The position numbers were made by a program, and so were the translations under genes. 64,000 nt of DNA from Pseudomonas sp. Tri1 (GTDB lineage Bacteria; Pseudomonadota; Gammaproteobacteria; Pseudomonadales; Pseudomonadaceae). Below, in pieces: positions 43,354-52,727 of the stretch. The stretch covers positions 852,001 to 916,000 of the forward strand of contig NZ_CP072913.1 of assembly GCF_017968885.1 (NCBI RefSeq). The letters run 5' to 3'. Under the pieces are notes generated by a model. The model was not told the DNA's origin and did no database searches. It worked only from the letters and a program-made list of their open reading frames with translations. Every line of letters starts with the position of its first letter. Positions within the stretch are counted from its first letter, which is position 1.

Positions 43354-44562
43354 ATGCCAACACCTAGTCAGTTTGCTGCAGTTAATCCAGCGCTCGGATA
43401 TCTGTATCAGGTGAGAGCAGCCTTGCTCTGGTCGTTGCAAAGGCTCCAACACGATGAGTCCTTTCAGGTATCTGTAGAGGTGCTTGATGATGTTGCTTTT
43501 GAGTCCAACACCGGAGATCCGAGTACTTTCCTGCAAACTAAACATCACGCCAGTCGCATGGCAGCGCTCACGGATAGCTGCCCTGATCTATGGAAGACTC
43601 TTCGCGTCTGGATTGAAGGAGGTGCGGTCAGTCAAATCCTATCTACGGCTTCTCTTCAACTCGTAACTACCGGTGTCGCGCCGATTCGCTCGGCTGCCAG
43701 TAAGCTGAAAATTGAAGACCGCGATGCTGTAGCTGCTAGAGATATTTTGGATGTGGTCGCGCGCACGTCGACGAATGCAGCGAACGCCGCCGCTTATCGG
43801 GCGTATGAGTTGTTGAGTGCCCAGCAGCGACTTGCGATGCTCGAGCGCGTGTTTGTTATCGACGCTGCTCCGACTATTTCTGATCTAGACCAAGAACTCC
43901 GTACAGTCATTTTCTGGGCTGTTGACCGTGCTAACCAAACGCCGTTTTTGGACCGACTTGAGGGGTGGTGGTTGCGCAAGGTTATTGGGCAGCTCACCTC
44001 CAGCCCTGGCGCGCGGATTGCGTCAGTCGAGATAGAGTCCGAAATGAGCGATTTGCGCGATCAATTTCGACAAGACTCCTTACCCATCGATGACGATTTG
44101 CTCGACTTTGTACTCGACGATACAACGGCAGTCGCGCATCGGCACTACCGATTCGTCAAGCAGCTAGAAATTATCGATGCTGGACGTCGAAGGGTTTCTA
44201 GTGCAATACGTGATTTTTATAGGGCGTATGAGCAACGATCCCGTTGGGTGCGTGAGGATCTTGTGGTCACGCTCGATATTAGTCGATTCGAGAAGCGGCT
44301 AACCGAGGAGTGGGAAAACGTCTTTGATGCCGTGTGCGATGAGGTCGGCGAAGCTGCTACCGACGCTGAAAGGAAGGCAGCTGCAAGATCAGTTCTACAA
44401 TGGGCCGAGCGAACGTCCATTCCGATTCGTCCCGGTGTAACAGAACCGTTCCTATGCCGAGGGTCTCTGCACATGATCGCCGATGAAGGCAACATAGGTT
44501 GGCACCCTGATTTCAAGACACTATTGGACACCGTGCTCAATGGTACTGAGGGTGTTACATGA
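43354..44562 (+). CDS. ABC-three-component system effector, QxK nuclease-like
   Basis: A 402-residue protein, first gene of a three-gene operon. The start at 43354 follows GGAGG; a GTG at 43321 is less likely. The N-terminal ~65 residues (GYLYQVRAALLWSLQ; SVEVLDDVAFE; FLQTKHH) carry the E42-D45/D46-Q61xK63 pattern of PD-(D/E)xK nucleases of the DUF4297/Cap4 kind. The rest is helical, with FEKRLTEEWENVFDAVCDE and a C-terminal GSLHMIADEGNIGWHPDF. The following middle component and DUF3732 ATPase identify an ABC-3C conflict system, in which the ATPase is thought to license the effector on invasion. Nuclease activity is inferred from the motif only. Confidence 0.78.
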   Translation: MPTPSQFAAVNPALGYLYQVRAALLWSLQRLQHDESFQVSVEVLDDVAFESNTGDPSTFLQTKHHASRMAALTDSCPDLWKTLRVWIEGGAVSQILSTASLQLVTTGVAPIRSAASKLKIEDRDAVAARDILDVVARTSTNAANAAAYRAYELLSAQQRLAMLERVFVIDAAPTISDLDQELRTVIFWAVDRANQTPFLDRLEGWWLRKVIGQLTSSPGARIASVEIESEMSDLRDQFRQDSLPIDDDLLDFVLDDTTAVAHRHYRFVKQLEIIDAGRRRVSSAIRDFYRAYEQRSRWVREDLVVTLDISRFEKRLTEEWENVFDAVCDEVGEAATDAERKAAARSVLQWAERTSIPIRPGVTEPFLCRGSLHMIADEGNIGWHPDFKTLLDTVLNGTEGVT

Positions 44563-45056
44563 CGGCTTGGCTTGATCGATCGATTGAAGAGCGAGCGCTT
44601 CTGAACCCGGCATTCTGCGCATCACTGATTTGGTACTTTGCTGCTGCTGGAGGAGAGGAGGGGAGGCGTGCACTGACATTTGCCGAGTGCTATCTCGTAC
44701 TCCCCTTCGTGTTGCACAAAAACACCCGCGAAGCATTACCGCGCACCACTCGTACATCACTTGCAGTTTGGATCGACGAGAACTCGTCGCTCCAAGCGAC
44801 TTTTGCTATTCGGACCCGTGTCATGGTGTCGTTCACGAAGGACGCACTGATCTTTGGAGGTACACGACAATTTCTGCAGATTTCGGCTGAAGCTGTCGTT
44901 GCGAACGAGGAGTGGAAGAGGCGTGCAAATTTATTTTTGCGTCGTTCTTCTCCGGAGACCCAGGCCTGTCTTAAGAAGGCAGCTTTTCTTGGCTCTTGGT
45001 TTACTGAAACTGGTGTAGCTAACACAGTAATGGCATTACTGGGAGTCCGGCCATGA
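44559..45056 (+). CDS. ABC-three-component system middle component
   Basis: A 165-residue protein overlapping the effector stop and the ATPase start by four bases each (ATGA), so all three are translationally coupled. The pattern ERALLNPAFCASLIWYFAA...LTFAECYLVLPFVLHKNTREALPRTTRTSLAVWI is that of the three-component-ABC middle component family, small proteins always encoded between effector and ATPase. Its molecular role is not established; it probably bridges the two partners. Confidence 0.82.
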   Translation: MTAWLDRSIEERALLNPAFCASLIWYFAAAGGEEGRRALTFAECYLVLPFVLHKNTREALPRTTRTSLAVWIDENSSLQATFAIRTRVMVSFTKDALIFGGTRQFLQISAEAVVANEEWKRRANLFLRRSSPETQACLKKAAFLGSWFTETGVANTVMALLGVRP

Positions 45057-47002
45057 CGTTAAAGATTCTGGAAATTGTCATATATAGCCATGACGGCCGT
45101 CGGAGAATCCTTTCGCTCAATCCGGACGGTGTCAGTATCGTCACTGGAGCGTCAAAGACGGGCAAGTCAGCACTGGTAGATATTGTTGACTACTGCTTCG
45201 GTTCTGGTGAGTGTCGAGTTCCTGAGGGGCCCATTCGGCGTGCGGTTGCTTGGTTCGGACTCCGTTTGCAGTTGACTTCTGGTGAGGCGTTTGTCGCGAG
45301 AAAGTGTCCCTCTGCACGATTTCGCTCTAGCGAAGAGTGCTTTGTCTACATTGGTGACACAGCAGAGGCTCCTGATGCCGCTGGGGTAAGACAGACCACC
45401 AATACCCGTGGGCTGTTATCGCAGTTGTCCGGGTGGACGGGAATATCGGAAAATTTACATGAACCGCCAGTTGGTCAGACCCGATTGCCTCTGTCTGCAA
45501 ATGTGCGTCATGCCCTTGCATTTTGTTTTCAGCCACAGGACGAGATCATTCGGCGCCATCAGCTTTTTCATGGTGCCGACGATAGTTTTTTCGCTCAGGC
45601 CCTTAAGGACACCTTGCCCTACTTTCTGGGGGCGGTTGACGATGAGTATGTTCGCAAGCGCGAAGAGCTAAGACGCCTTCGCGATCAGCTTCGTTCGGTG
45701 GAACGACAGCTTGCCGAATTGAACTCTATCCGAGGGGACGGCGTTGGAAAGGCGTCCGCACTCCTGGCGCAAGCACGAGACGCTGGACTCTCCGCTATGG
45801 TAACGGAGAACTGGCACGAGACTATCGCAGCCCTGCGAGAAGCAGGAATAGTCAATCTCGGGCGTTTTGGTGAGATTCCTGACGGTGGAGAGTACAGGCG
45901 TCTAAGTGATGAGCGAAGTGAGTTACTGAATGAGCAGCGCCGACTGAAGGACGAATTGGATGCCGTACGCGCCTTTGAACGAGACGCGAATGGATATTCA
46001 CGAGAGACTAGGGAACAACACAGCCGTTTAGTATCCATTGGCGTATTTGACGACACAACTCCAGGCCACTCCTGCCCATTGTGCGCGCAGGTTTTGCCAG
46101 AAGATGTGCAGCAGCCTGAGCTAGCAGAGCTAAAAGGTGTGCTTCAAAGTGTCGCTTCGCGGCTTGAGACGGTTGTCCAGAACTCGCCGCGGATAGAGCG
46201 TGCTGCTAGCGAAGTTGCACTTCGTCTAGAGCACGTTCGTGCGGCACTGATTGCAAACCGGCAACAGCTCGAAGCTGTCAGAGCTGCAAGTGAGCCGTTA
46301 CGGTTAATCCATGACGAGGTCGCTCGACGTGCTTTGGTGCAAGGGCGTATCAGCCTTTACTTGGAGAGCATCCCGGATCTGCCAGACACAGCGGTGCTAC
46401 ATCGTCGGGCCGAAGAGTTACGCGCAGCTTATATCGCACTGGAGAATGACCTTAGCGATGAAGCTGTCAATGAACGCATGACTTCAATTGGGTCAATCTT
46501 GAGCAGACAGATGTCAACGGGAGCGCAGGGCTTAATGCTTGAGCATTCAGCGTCACCGTTGCGGCTCGACACGAAGCGGCTAACATTGGTTGCTGACACT
46601 GACAACGGGCCTGTCCCAATGAGCCGGATGGGAAGCGGCGAGAACTGGGTTGGCTACCATCTTATTGCCCACTTGGCCCTCCACAACTGGTTTGCTCTGC
46701 GCGAACGTCCTGTCCCACGATTTCTATTTCTCGATCAGCCATCTCAAGTCTATTTTCCTGCAGAACGTGAGTTAGCGGCTGAGATGTCAGTAAATGACCT
46801 TTCCGAAGACGACCGTAGTGCCGTTAAGCGTATGTTCCAGTACGTGTTTTCCGCCGTCCAAACTGTAGCATCGAGCTTTCAGGTAATAGTAACTGAACAC
46901 GCAGACATTGATGAAGATTGGTTCCAGTCTGCGGTCATAGAGCGTTGGCGTGGAGGGCTAAAGCTGGTTCCTGAGGATTGGCCATACTTGGGCAGCACTT
47001 AA
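45053..47002 (+). CDS. DUF3732 ABC/SMC-like ATPase of ABC-three-component system
   Basis: A 649-residue ATPase. Walker A is TGASKTGKSALVDI (residues 31-44). Two coiled-coil arms (about 200-330 and 350-470) flank C341-P-L-C344, placed like the zinc hook of Rad50. The C-terminal half holds the DUF3732 hallmark MGSGENWVGYHLIAHLALHNWF and the Walker B-like PRFLFLDQPSQVYFP, where Gln replaces the usual Glu after Asp. A distal TEHADIDEDWF segment follows. It likely senses unusual nucleic acid or invader structures. The family call is firm; the zinc-hook reading is inference. Confidence 0.88.
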   Translation: MTLKILEIVIYSHDGRRRILSLNPDGVSIVTGASKTGKSALVDIVDYCFGSGECRVPEGPIRRAVAWFGLRLQLTSGEAFVARKCPSARFRSSEECFVYIGDTAEAPDAAGVRQTTNTRGLLSQLSGWTGISENLHEPPVGQTRLPLSANVRHALAFCFQPQDEIIRRHQLFHGADDSFFAQALKDTLPYFLGAVDDEYVRKREELRRLRDQLRSVERQLAELNSIRGDGVGKASALLAQARDAGLSAMVTENWHETIAALREAGIVNLGRFGEIPDGGEYRRLSDERSELLNEQRRLKDELDAVRAFERDANGYSRETREQHSRLVSIGVFDDTTPGHSCPLCAQVLPEDVQQPELAELKGVLQSVASRLETVVQNSPRIERAASEVALRLEHVRAALIANRQQLEAVRAASEPLRLIHDEVARRALVQGRISLYLESIPDLPDTAVLHRRAEELRAAYIALENDLSDEAVNERMTSIGSILSRQMSTGAQGLMLEHSASPLRLDTKRLTLVADTDNGPVPMSRMGSGENWVGYHLIAHLALHNWFALRERPVPRFLFLDQPSQVYFPAERELAAEMSVNDLSEDDRSAVKRMFQYVFSAVQTVASSFQVIVTEHADIDEDWFQSAVIERWRGGLKLVPEDWPYLGST

Positions 47003-47286
47003 GCGAGCGTATTTGTATCTGACGTCGACCGTGAGCAAAACTAGATCTGTGCACTTAGCAATCCGCAAGCCACTCAGGCACAAAAAAATTCCATCAATCG
47101 CCCATCGGTGCAGACATGATTTTAGCGTAATCACCACTTCGATCTCGCCGATCTCCACTTCGGAAACGCGAGCGAGTGGGGGCTTCGTTCATGTAGCCCC
47201 AGTGCAGCACCTGAATAGCAACGCGTTGACTTTATCGCTCCGTACGAAAAACGATAGGCGAATGAGCGGCAGTTAGGAGAGAAATA

Positions 47287-48768
47287 GTGGGAGTAAAGCC
47301 TTTCTACATTGTGTCATATACGTCGGACCATATGTCACTTCCCTTACACGACGTCAACGATAATAAATCAGGACCGAAAGTGACGGTTGTCATTGGTCCG
47401 AATGGGTCTGGCAAGAGTACGGCAATCGCCAGTCTGGTAGATGAACTCGAGATGATGCATGTTTTACTCAAGTCGCCAGAAGAGCAGCCAAAGCACTTTC
47501 GTTTTCCTAAGTCAGGAACAATCGAATTTCGATGTGGGGGTAGTACGTATAGTTTGGAGCGACAAGGTACAACTCTTACAGCTTATATGAATAATGAACC
47601 TGTCAATTTGGAAGATGTTCCGTTTCCAAGTAGTGCGTTGGCCGTTGCTCACCTACCTACAGATAAATTTCGATACTCACGCAATGATGATAATTCCTTT
47701 TACCGGTATTTAGGTCTGCGCCAGGCAACAAATATGGTCACGACAGGAGCCCTCGAAGCGAAAGTCATATCAAGCCTCTTAAATGGCCTCCAATCGGATG
47801 GCTATCGACAAGCAATAGGTGAGTGGCTGAAGGTGCTTAATATTAGTGGTAGTTTTGAAATTGAATTGCGCAATATGACCATTGAAGCCTTTAGCGCCGA
47901 TGGATTCGCAGATCTTGATCGCATTGCAAGGCGGACGCAATTTAGAAGTATGGCAGATTACATCAGTTTTTTACAAGATAGAGGTGGTAGGCCAATATTA
48001 GAAGCCGATATTGGCTTGTTTTTCGGCCGGCTCGGTGCGCTCTGCGAAACTGCAGAGACAGTTAATCCTGGGATTAAGCGCCGGAGAAGAACATTTACTC
48101 TACCTGTAGAAGCACTCAGAGACGAAACCGATGAAACCGGTATATCTTGGGAACAAGGGATGGAAATCATCCGGAAACTGCGTCTGGCGGATGAGGTTCG
48201 TTTAATAGTCAACAAGAATGGGCAAAGAACTGCGTTTTCCGATCTGAGCTCTGGCGAACGATGCATCATTGGCACGGTCACTCGCCTGTTTGAATACGCA
48301 GCGGAGGGGTGTGTGATTACCATAGACGAGCCTGAAGTTAGCCTGCATCCGTCATGGCAGATCAGATATATACCGACTCTCTTAAAAGCACTGCGGCACT
48401 TGAAATCGGCACATGTATTGATTGCTACTCACTCCCACTTCCTAGTCTCTGACGTAGATGCATCTGCTTCTCTTGTAGTTGCAGAGACTGATCAAGCCGG
48501 CCACTGGAAATTCAGTGCGTTTGAGGGTGAAGTTTACGGCAGAACACCCGAAAACATCCTTTATAGAGTCTTTGGAGTTGGCGCAGCTACGAACTTCTAC
48601 GTTGAGCGAGACCTCTCTGATGCGCTTCAAATGCTTTCTAATTCCGCCAATATAGATCGCCCCAAGCTCCAACAAATTAGACATAGACTCAGTAATGTAG
48701 TGGCGGACGACAATCCCGCATTCCTGGAGATACTGACGACTATCGATAAAGTATTGGGTGGCGATTGA
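47287..48768 (+). CDS. Septu-like AAA/ABC ATPase (PtuA-like)
   Basis: A 493-residue ATPase starting at GTG with AGGAGAG 7 nt upstream. Walker A is GPNGSGKST (residues 37-45); the signature region is FSDLSSGERCIIGTVTRLFEYA, Walker B is CVITIDEPEVSLHPSWQ and the switch is LIATHSHFLVSD. There is no TOPRIM domain. An HNH nuclease gene begins 2 nt after its stop. An ATPase plus HNH pair is the Septu (PtuAB) anti-phage architecture. It could instead be a distinct ATPase/HNH module; assignment to Septu is by architecture. The preceding 284 nt hold no recognisable gene. Confidence 0.78.
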   Translation: MGVKPFYIVSYTSDHMSLPLHDVNDNKSGPKVTVVIGPNGSGKSTAIASLVDELEMMHVLLKSPEEQPKHFRFPKSGTIEFRCGGSTYSLERQGTTLTAYMNNEPVNLEDVPFPSSALAVAHLPTDKFRYSRNDDNSFYRYLGLRQATNMVTTGALEAKVISSLLNGLQSDGYRQAIGEWLKVLNISGSFEIELRNMTIEAFSADGFADLDRIARRTQFRSMADYISFLQDRGGRPILEADIGLFFGRLGALCETAETVNPGIKRRRRTFTLPVEALRDETDETGISWEQGMEIIRKLRLADEVRLIVNKNGQRTAFSDLSSGERCIIGTVTRLFEYAAEGCVITIDEPEVSLHPSWQIRYIPTLLKALRHLKSAHVLIATHSHFLVSDVDASASLVVAETDQAGHWKFSAFEGEVYGRTPENILYRVFGVGAATNFYVERDLSDALQMLSNSANIDRPKLQQIRHRLSNVVADDNPAFLEILTTIDKVLGGD

Positions 48769-48769
48769 A

Positions 48770-49387
48770 ATGCTGAAAATTAATCAGCCGGCCACTATAG
48801 ATGCGTTCGTGCAGGCTAAATTGGATGCTATTCCCGAAGCCGATCGTCCCGAGAAATGGGATAAATCACGAACCAACGCAATAAAGAGTTTCAGGTCGGA
48901 GGTAATGAGGCATGGAATGGAGGTGCAAGATAGTCGATGCGCATGGTGCACTCTTCCGGTTGGAGCCGTCGGTCGACGAACGGCGCACCGAGATCATATT
49001 GCGCCCAAGAGGAAATATCAGAAGTGGACATTTCATGCGAAGAATTTAGTAGTAGTATGTGAGTACTGTAATGGCTTCTCTATTAAACTCGACTTAGATA
49101 CAGTTGAGAAAGAAGGTCAAGACTATGACGCTACTGTGTTTTGGATCGTGCACCCTTATCTTGATCAACCCGAGCAGCATATTGGATTTCTTGAGCAAGT
49201 AGGAGATGAGCCGGGTGTAGTCGTGGAGGGACTTACCACTAAGGGGCATTGGACTATCGAAAAACTTCAGCTAAAAAGTAGTGGGTTAACTCTTGAGCGC
49301 GCAAAGGAGCTGCTTTTCTATCGCGGGATGAATAAATTGCCTGCGCATTTTCAGAGCCTGTTAGCCCGAGCTACTGGGCGGCAGTAA
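48770..49387 (+). CDS. Septu-like HNH endonuclease (PtuB-like)
   Basis: A 205-residue nuclease. C57xxC60, H73-R-D75-H76, N92 and C97xxC100-N are in the order of a zinc-bound beta-beta-alpha HNH fold (RCAWCTLPVG; TAHRDHIAPK; KNLVVVCEYCNGF). The ATG at 48770 follows the ATPase stop directly; a GTG at 48758 is an alternative. In Septu the ATPase controls this nuclease, which degrades phage DNA. The region after it, 49388-49574, has no gene. Confidence 0.82.
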   Translation: MLKINQPATIDAFVQAKLDAIPEADRPEKWDKSRTNAIKSFRSEVMRHGMEVQDSRCAWCTLPVGAVGRRTAHRDHIAPKRKYQKWTFHAKNLVVVCEYCNGFSIKLDLDTVEKEGQDYDATVFWIVHPYLDQPEQHIGFLEQVGDEPGVVVEGLTTKGHWTIEKLQLKSSGLTLERAKELLFYRGMNKLPAHFQSLLARATGRQ

Positions 49388-49574
49388 AATAGTAAAAATT
49401 TAACTGTCCGCCAAGCTTGTGTGGCACGTTTTAGTAAAATAGTGCTGTGATACGAGGCGGATGTGCCATTAGCTTTGGGAGGTATAGGGTCAGCAGGATT
49501 GCGTTACTTGAGCTTGTCTAGTTTTTAGGTCTTGGCAATTCTAGCCCTAGATGTAAGTGTCTATCCAGTATCCG

Positions 49575-50213
49575 CTATTGATTATAACGGCAACGCTCTG
49601 CTGCCTGAAGCTTTGCAAGACGCCTTATACTTGGACATAAGCCTACGTTTTCAGATCCGATAACTCCTTGAATCCATTCGAATTGATTTTCACGAACTTG
49701 CATTCTGGCTCTTTTCAATGCCTGAAAGGTGGCCCTAGCTAAGACTTCATTTCCGAGTGAAATCCGTACAGGCTCATAGGCGAGAATATCAACAGTTGTA
49801 ATCAGGCGCAGGCTTTCAAAGCGTCCAGAGGAGATCTTTGTTGCTTTTTTTTCATCGATGGCAGCTGTATATCCGTTGCTATGTGCTAGCGCTAGTGTTG
49901 CGGCTTCACCGTCTCCGAGTGAGGCCGCCGTGGATCCGGATACCAGGTCGAAAAAGTGCTCTAATGCAATGCTAGATAGCTCTTCACTTCTTAAAATTCG
50001 ATTGTGGATTAGGTCTAAAAGCTGTTTCGACTCTGGCCGGCCATTTACTGTCCCTTGCTCAATCTCACGTATGACATTTTCCGTGACTACAATAGGAGTC
50101 GGAAGTGCTTGTAGTATTGCGTTTGCATGATCGGTCGCTAGCAAGTTTATGATGACACTCGCGTCGAGAACGAGAATGCTATCCTGATTAGTGAGGCAGC
50201 TTGAAAAGGTCAT
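49575..50213 (-). CDS. PIN-domain nuclease (last gene of QueC-like operon)
   Basis: A 212-residue PIN-fold protein. Conserved acidic residues appear in order: Asp in ILVLDASVIINLL, Glu in TENVIREIEQG, Asp/Glu in LGDGEAATLALA and Asp in YTAAIDEKKA. These are the metal ligands of VapC-like RNases. The start at 50213 has GAGGA 9 nt upstream and overlaps the end of the XRE-ImmA gene by 26 nt. No small antitoxin gene is beside it; the XRE-ImmA protein may play that role. It could be the toxic effector of the operon. The C-terminal ~80 residues after the PIN fold are unassigned. Confidence 0.8.
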   Translation of the reverse strand: MTFSSCLTNQDSILVLDASVIINLLATDHANAILQALPTPIVVTENVIREIEQGTVNGRPESKQLLDLIHNRILRSEELSSIALEHFFDLVSGSTAASLGDGEAATLALAHSNGYTAAIDEKKATKISSGRFESLRLITTVDILAYEPVRISLGNEVLARATFQALKRARMQVRENQFEWIQGVIGSENVGLCPSIRRLAKLQAAERCRYNQ

Positions 50214-51357
50214 CAACTTCATCCTCTTCTGCCTCATCAAGCAACTCGCGTACCTTCGCCCGTTCGAGCTTAAGCATATCCGAAATCTGCCCTTCACTGA
50301 TTAGATCCTTCTTCCAAGCATCGATAGCTAGCAAAAAAAGTCTCGATGATTGCGCGCCTTCCATAGACGGGGAATCATGAGCTATCGAGCCTAGTACTTG
50401 TTGGGCTTGGTCGTCGGTTATGCCGCCATTATCCATGAACCAATCCCAAGTTCCACTTTTCGTCAGGTCCAGCTCTTCGAGCCTCATCACCATTGCCTGG
50501 CGTGAAACGCCAAAGAAATGAGCAAGCAGGATGATGTGCCGGCGAGTGAGGTGGGTTGATCCAATGGTCACTTCCTTGAACTTTTCCATGACAGTACGAG
50601 CAGGCGTTAAAAAAGCGCTACCGAAAGCATTCGCGTACCGTTCTTCACGCGAGTTCTCATACTTTTCGGCTTGATAGATCTCGGGTTGATGCCGCGTCGC
50701 TATAAAGTGACCGAGCTCGTGGGCGCCAGTTTGGGTTCGACGTTCCTTCCGATGTACTGCATTTATCAGCATACAGGCGCCGACGGCGTCGTCATAGGCA
50801 AACAGCCCCGACACTTTCGATTCAAGTCTCCGACTATAGACACGAATTCCAAGTTGCATCTCTATGAGCGAAAACAGATCTTGAATCGGGCTATCTCCGA
50901 GTCCTAGCCAGTTTCTGAGGCTATGTGCATCGTGCTCTGCTTGTTTGCGCACATCGCCAGGTAAGATGATTTTTTCGGCCGGATAATTCCAGGTTTTCCG
51001 AATGCCTAAAATATTTTCAAGTTCTACTTCCGCCCTAACGAGATCATTCAGCATCCGAGCAGCTTGCTCGATGCCGACATCACCGGTGTCCGGAAGTGAG
51101 CGGAAACGAGGAACAAGATCCACATGGACCGCTTCTCGGCGCAGCAAAGAGTTAGCAGATACTCCATAACAACGGCTAAGCATCTGAATCTCGTCAAGCC
51201 TTGCAGAGCGCTGCCCTTTTTCAATGGCCACGAGAGTGGTTCGAGCAAAGCCAATTGCTTTGGCCGCTGCATCTTGGGTCATGGCCGCCGTTTCGCGCGC
51301 GACCTTCAGTCGTTCACCCAGCTCAGCTGGGTTCAGTTCAAAATCTGGTTTGGTCAT
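50188..51357 (-). CDS. XRE-family regulator fused to ImmA/IrrE metalloprotease
   Basis: A 389-residue fusion. An N-terminal Cro/C1-type helix-turn-helix (LGERLKVARETAAMTQDAAAKAIGFARTTLVAIEKG) precedes an ImmA/IrrE-like zinc protease domain with H213-E214-LG-H217 (GAHELGHFI) and downstream Glu in EERYANAFGSAFLTP. Such proteins act as regulator and as protease that removes a repressor upon damage or infection. The ATG at 51357 overlaps the previous stop (ATGA). It is the natural candidate to bind the double TGACA(T/A)TGTCA operator upstream of the operon. Confidence 0.9.
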   Translation of the reverse strand: MTKPDFELNPAELGERLKVARETAAMTQDAAAKAIGFARTTLVAIEKGQRSARLDEIQMLSRCYGVSANSLLRREAVHVDLVPRFRSLPDTGDVGIEQAARMLNDLVRAEVELENILGIRKTWNYPAEKIILPGDVRKQAEHDAHSLRNWLGLGDSPIQDLFSLIEMQLGIRVYSRRLESKVSGLFAYDDAVGACMLINAVHRKERRTQTGAHELGHFIATRHQPEIYQAEKYENSREERYANAFGSAFLTPARTVMEKFKEVTIGSTHLTRRHIILLAHFFGVSRQAMVMRLEELDLTKSGTWDWFMDNGGITDDQAQQVLGSIAHDSPSMEGAQSSRLFLLAIDAWKKDLISEGQISDMLKLERAKVRELLDEAEEDEVDDLFKLPH

Positions 51358-52727
51358 GATGCGCCATCTATCCACTTCCTCACGAACGACTCTGATCTCA
51401 TATCGCTCGTGAATGCTGACCATTCCCTGGCATGTTGCTGTAAGAGCCTGTCAAGGTTCTGCGCCACGGCATGTGGCGACTCGGCCAGAGCTCGAGCCAG
51501 TTCGCTCGTTCTGCGGCGTTTGATCAGATCGTACTGCGAAGATTCCCGAATCGAAGAAAGGTGCTCGAAATGGAGTACCCCTGCGATAGCGTATTGTCGC
51601 AAGGCTTTAGTAAAACTGGTGAATTCTTTTGCTGCGCCTGTTTCCCAGGTCGGGCTGTCTAGGGATTCCCATACATAATTCGTTGGTGGCTCCTCTAATC
51701 CTGCAGCGTGGACGCTAAGGCGGCGAAGCATACACGCGGCGCATATGCCGCACTGCCTTCTCGCGCCTGAAACGGCTACCTGTCGGGATTGCTGCCAGCA
51801 CGACCTGGTCGTTATCCAATTCGCGTGAGGGCCACAGGTTTCCACAAACTCACGCAGGGTCTCGCCTTTCGTCATCCAAAGCCTAGGGAAGGTGTACTGG
51901 AATCGATAACCAAGAAGGGCTTCGATAAAGCGTTCCATAAGCTTGGTGAACACGGGGTGATTTCGATAGTCCTCATACCCATGTGCAACAGGAAGGAGCA
52001 CAGGTGCAAGGGCACCTTGTCCGCTTTCGGGGATGATGGCCATTGGAGCATCAATTAGATACGCCGCAATTGCGGATATGATGCTGAACTTGAATCCGCG
52101 GCTGCGCGCACTTCTCTCGGCGCTTCTTGAGTCATCAAGTTTGACTGAATATGGGATGGCCGTGAATGGAATCCTTTGGCGTTCCTTTTTTGAAATGTCG
52201 TGTTGTTTGCTCCCTATTCGAAGACGAATCAGGCGTTTACCTAGGCGCTTGCTCTCTAGCTCAGAGACCGCACGTGAGTCCATTCCATCACTGAAGGCAA
52301 TGACCGCCTCTGCATCGGAAGGAAAAGCTATTTGGCCTTGTGGCGGTCTCTGTGCGGCTTGTTTTCGAGATCGATAGTTGAAGTGCCAGTCGTCGCCGGT
52401 CAGGAGGTTCAGCGCGTTGACGAGCGCTCGATCTACCTTGTTACTCGACCACCGTTCAACATCGTGTACTGGAACATGCACGATGAACCGCCTGCCCCAA
52501 CTCATGGTGCTACGGACAAGGATGCGATCACAGAACTCGACTGCAGCGGCTATAAGTAGTGCGTCATGAGTTACGGGCTCCCACTTGTCATGGGATGAGA
52601 AGGATGCGAGAGCCTCGAGGTCGAACTCGATGTTCTTCTCGATGTAACACGGGACCACACCGTTTCTTTTGCGGGCGTCAGGTTCAAGTATATCTACAGC
52701 TATTTCCTTAGGCGGCAAGGTATTCAT
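51354..52727 (-). CDS. QueC-like PP-loop ATPase with N-terminal extension
   Basis: A 457-residue protein. The central PP-loop SDGMDS (residues 146-151, in VIAFSDGMDSRAV) is a variant of SGGxDS. The zinc ligands C310 and C326-G-I-C329-AA-C332 (SCWQQSRQ...RRQCGICAACMLRR) match the C...CGxCxxC of 7-cyano-7-deazaguanine synthase QueC. The ~140-residue N-terminal extension and the C-terminal ~125 residues are not part of QueC, which is about 230 residues, so this is a defence-type paralogue akin in concept to QatC of Qat or to Cap9-type proteins, not a queuosine enzyme. No QueD, QueE or FolE is nearby. The start overlaps the previous stop (TGATG). Confidence 0.82.
   Translation of the reverse strand: MNTLPPKEIAVDILEPDARKRNGVVPCYIEKNIEFDLEALASFSSHDKWEPVTHDALLIAAAVEFCDRILVRSTMSWGRRFIVHVPVHDVERWSSNKVDRALVNALNLLTGDDWHFNYRSRKQAAQRPPQGQIAFPSDAEAVIAFSDGMDSRAVSELESKRLGKRLIRLRIGSKQHDISKKERQRIPFTAIPYSVKLDDSRSAERSARSRGFKFSIISAIAAYLIDAPMAIIPESGQGALAPVLLPVAHGYEDYRNHPVFTKLMERFIEALLGYRFQYTFPRLWMTKGETLREFVETCGPHANWITTRSCWQQSRQVAVSGARRQCGICAACMLRRLSVHAAGLEEPPTNYVWESLDSPTWETGAAKEFTSFTKALRQYAIAGVLHFEHLSSIRESSQYDLIKRRRTSELARALAESPHAVAQNLDRLLQQHAREWSAFTSDMRSESFVRKWIDGAS

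Noticed and set aside
51354..52727. Queuosine biosynthesis gene queC
   Set aside because: Twice the QueC length, altered PP-loop, no pathway neighbours, and embedded in a defence-type operon.
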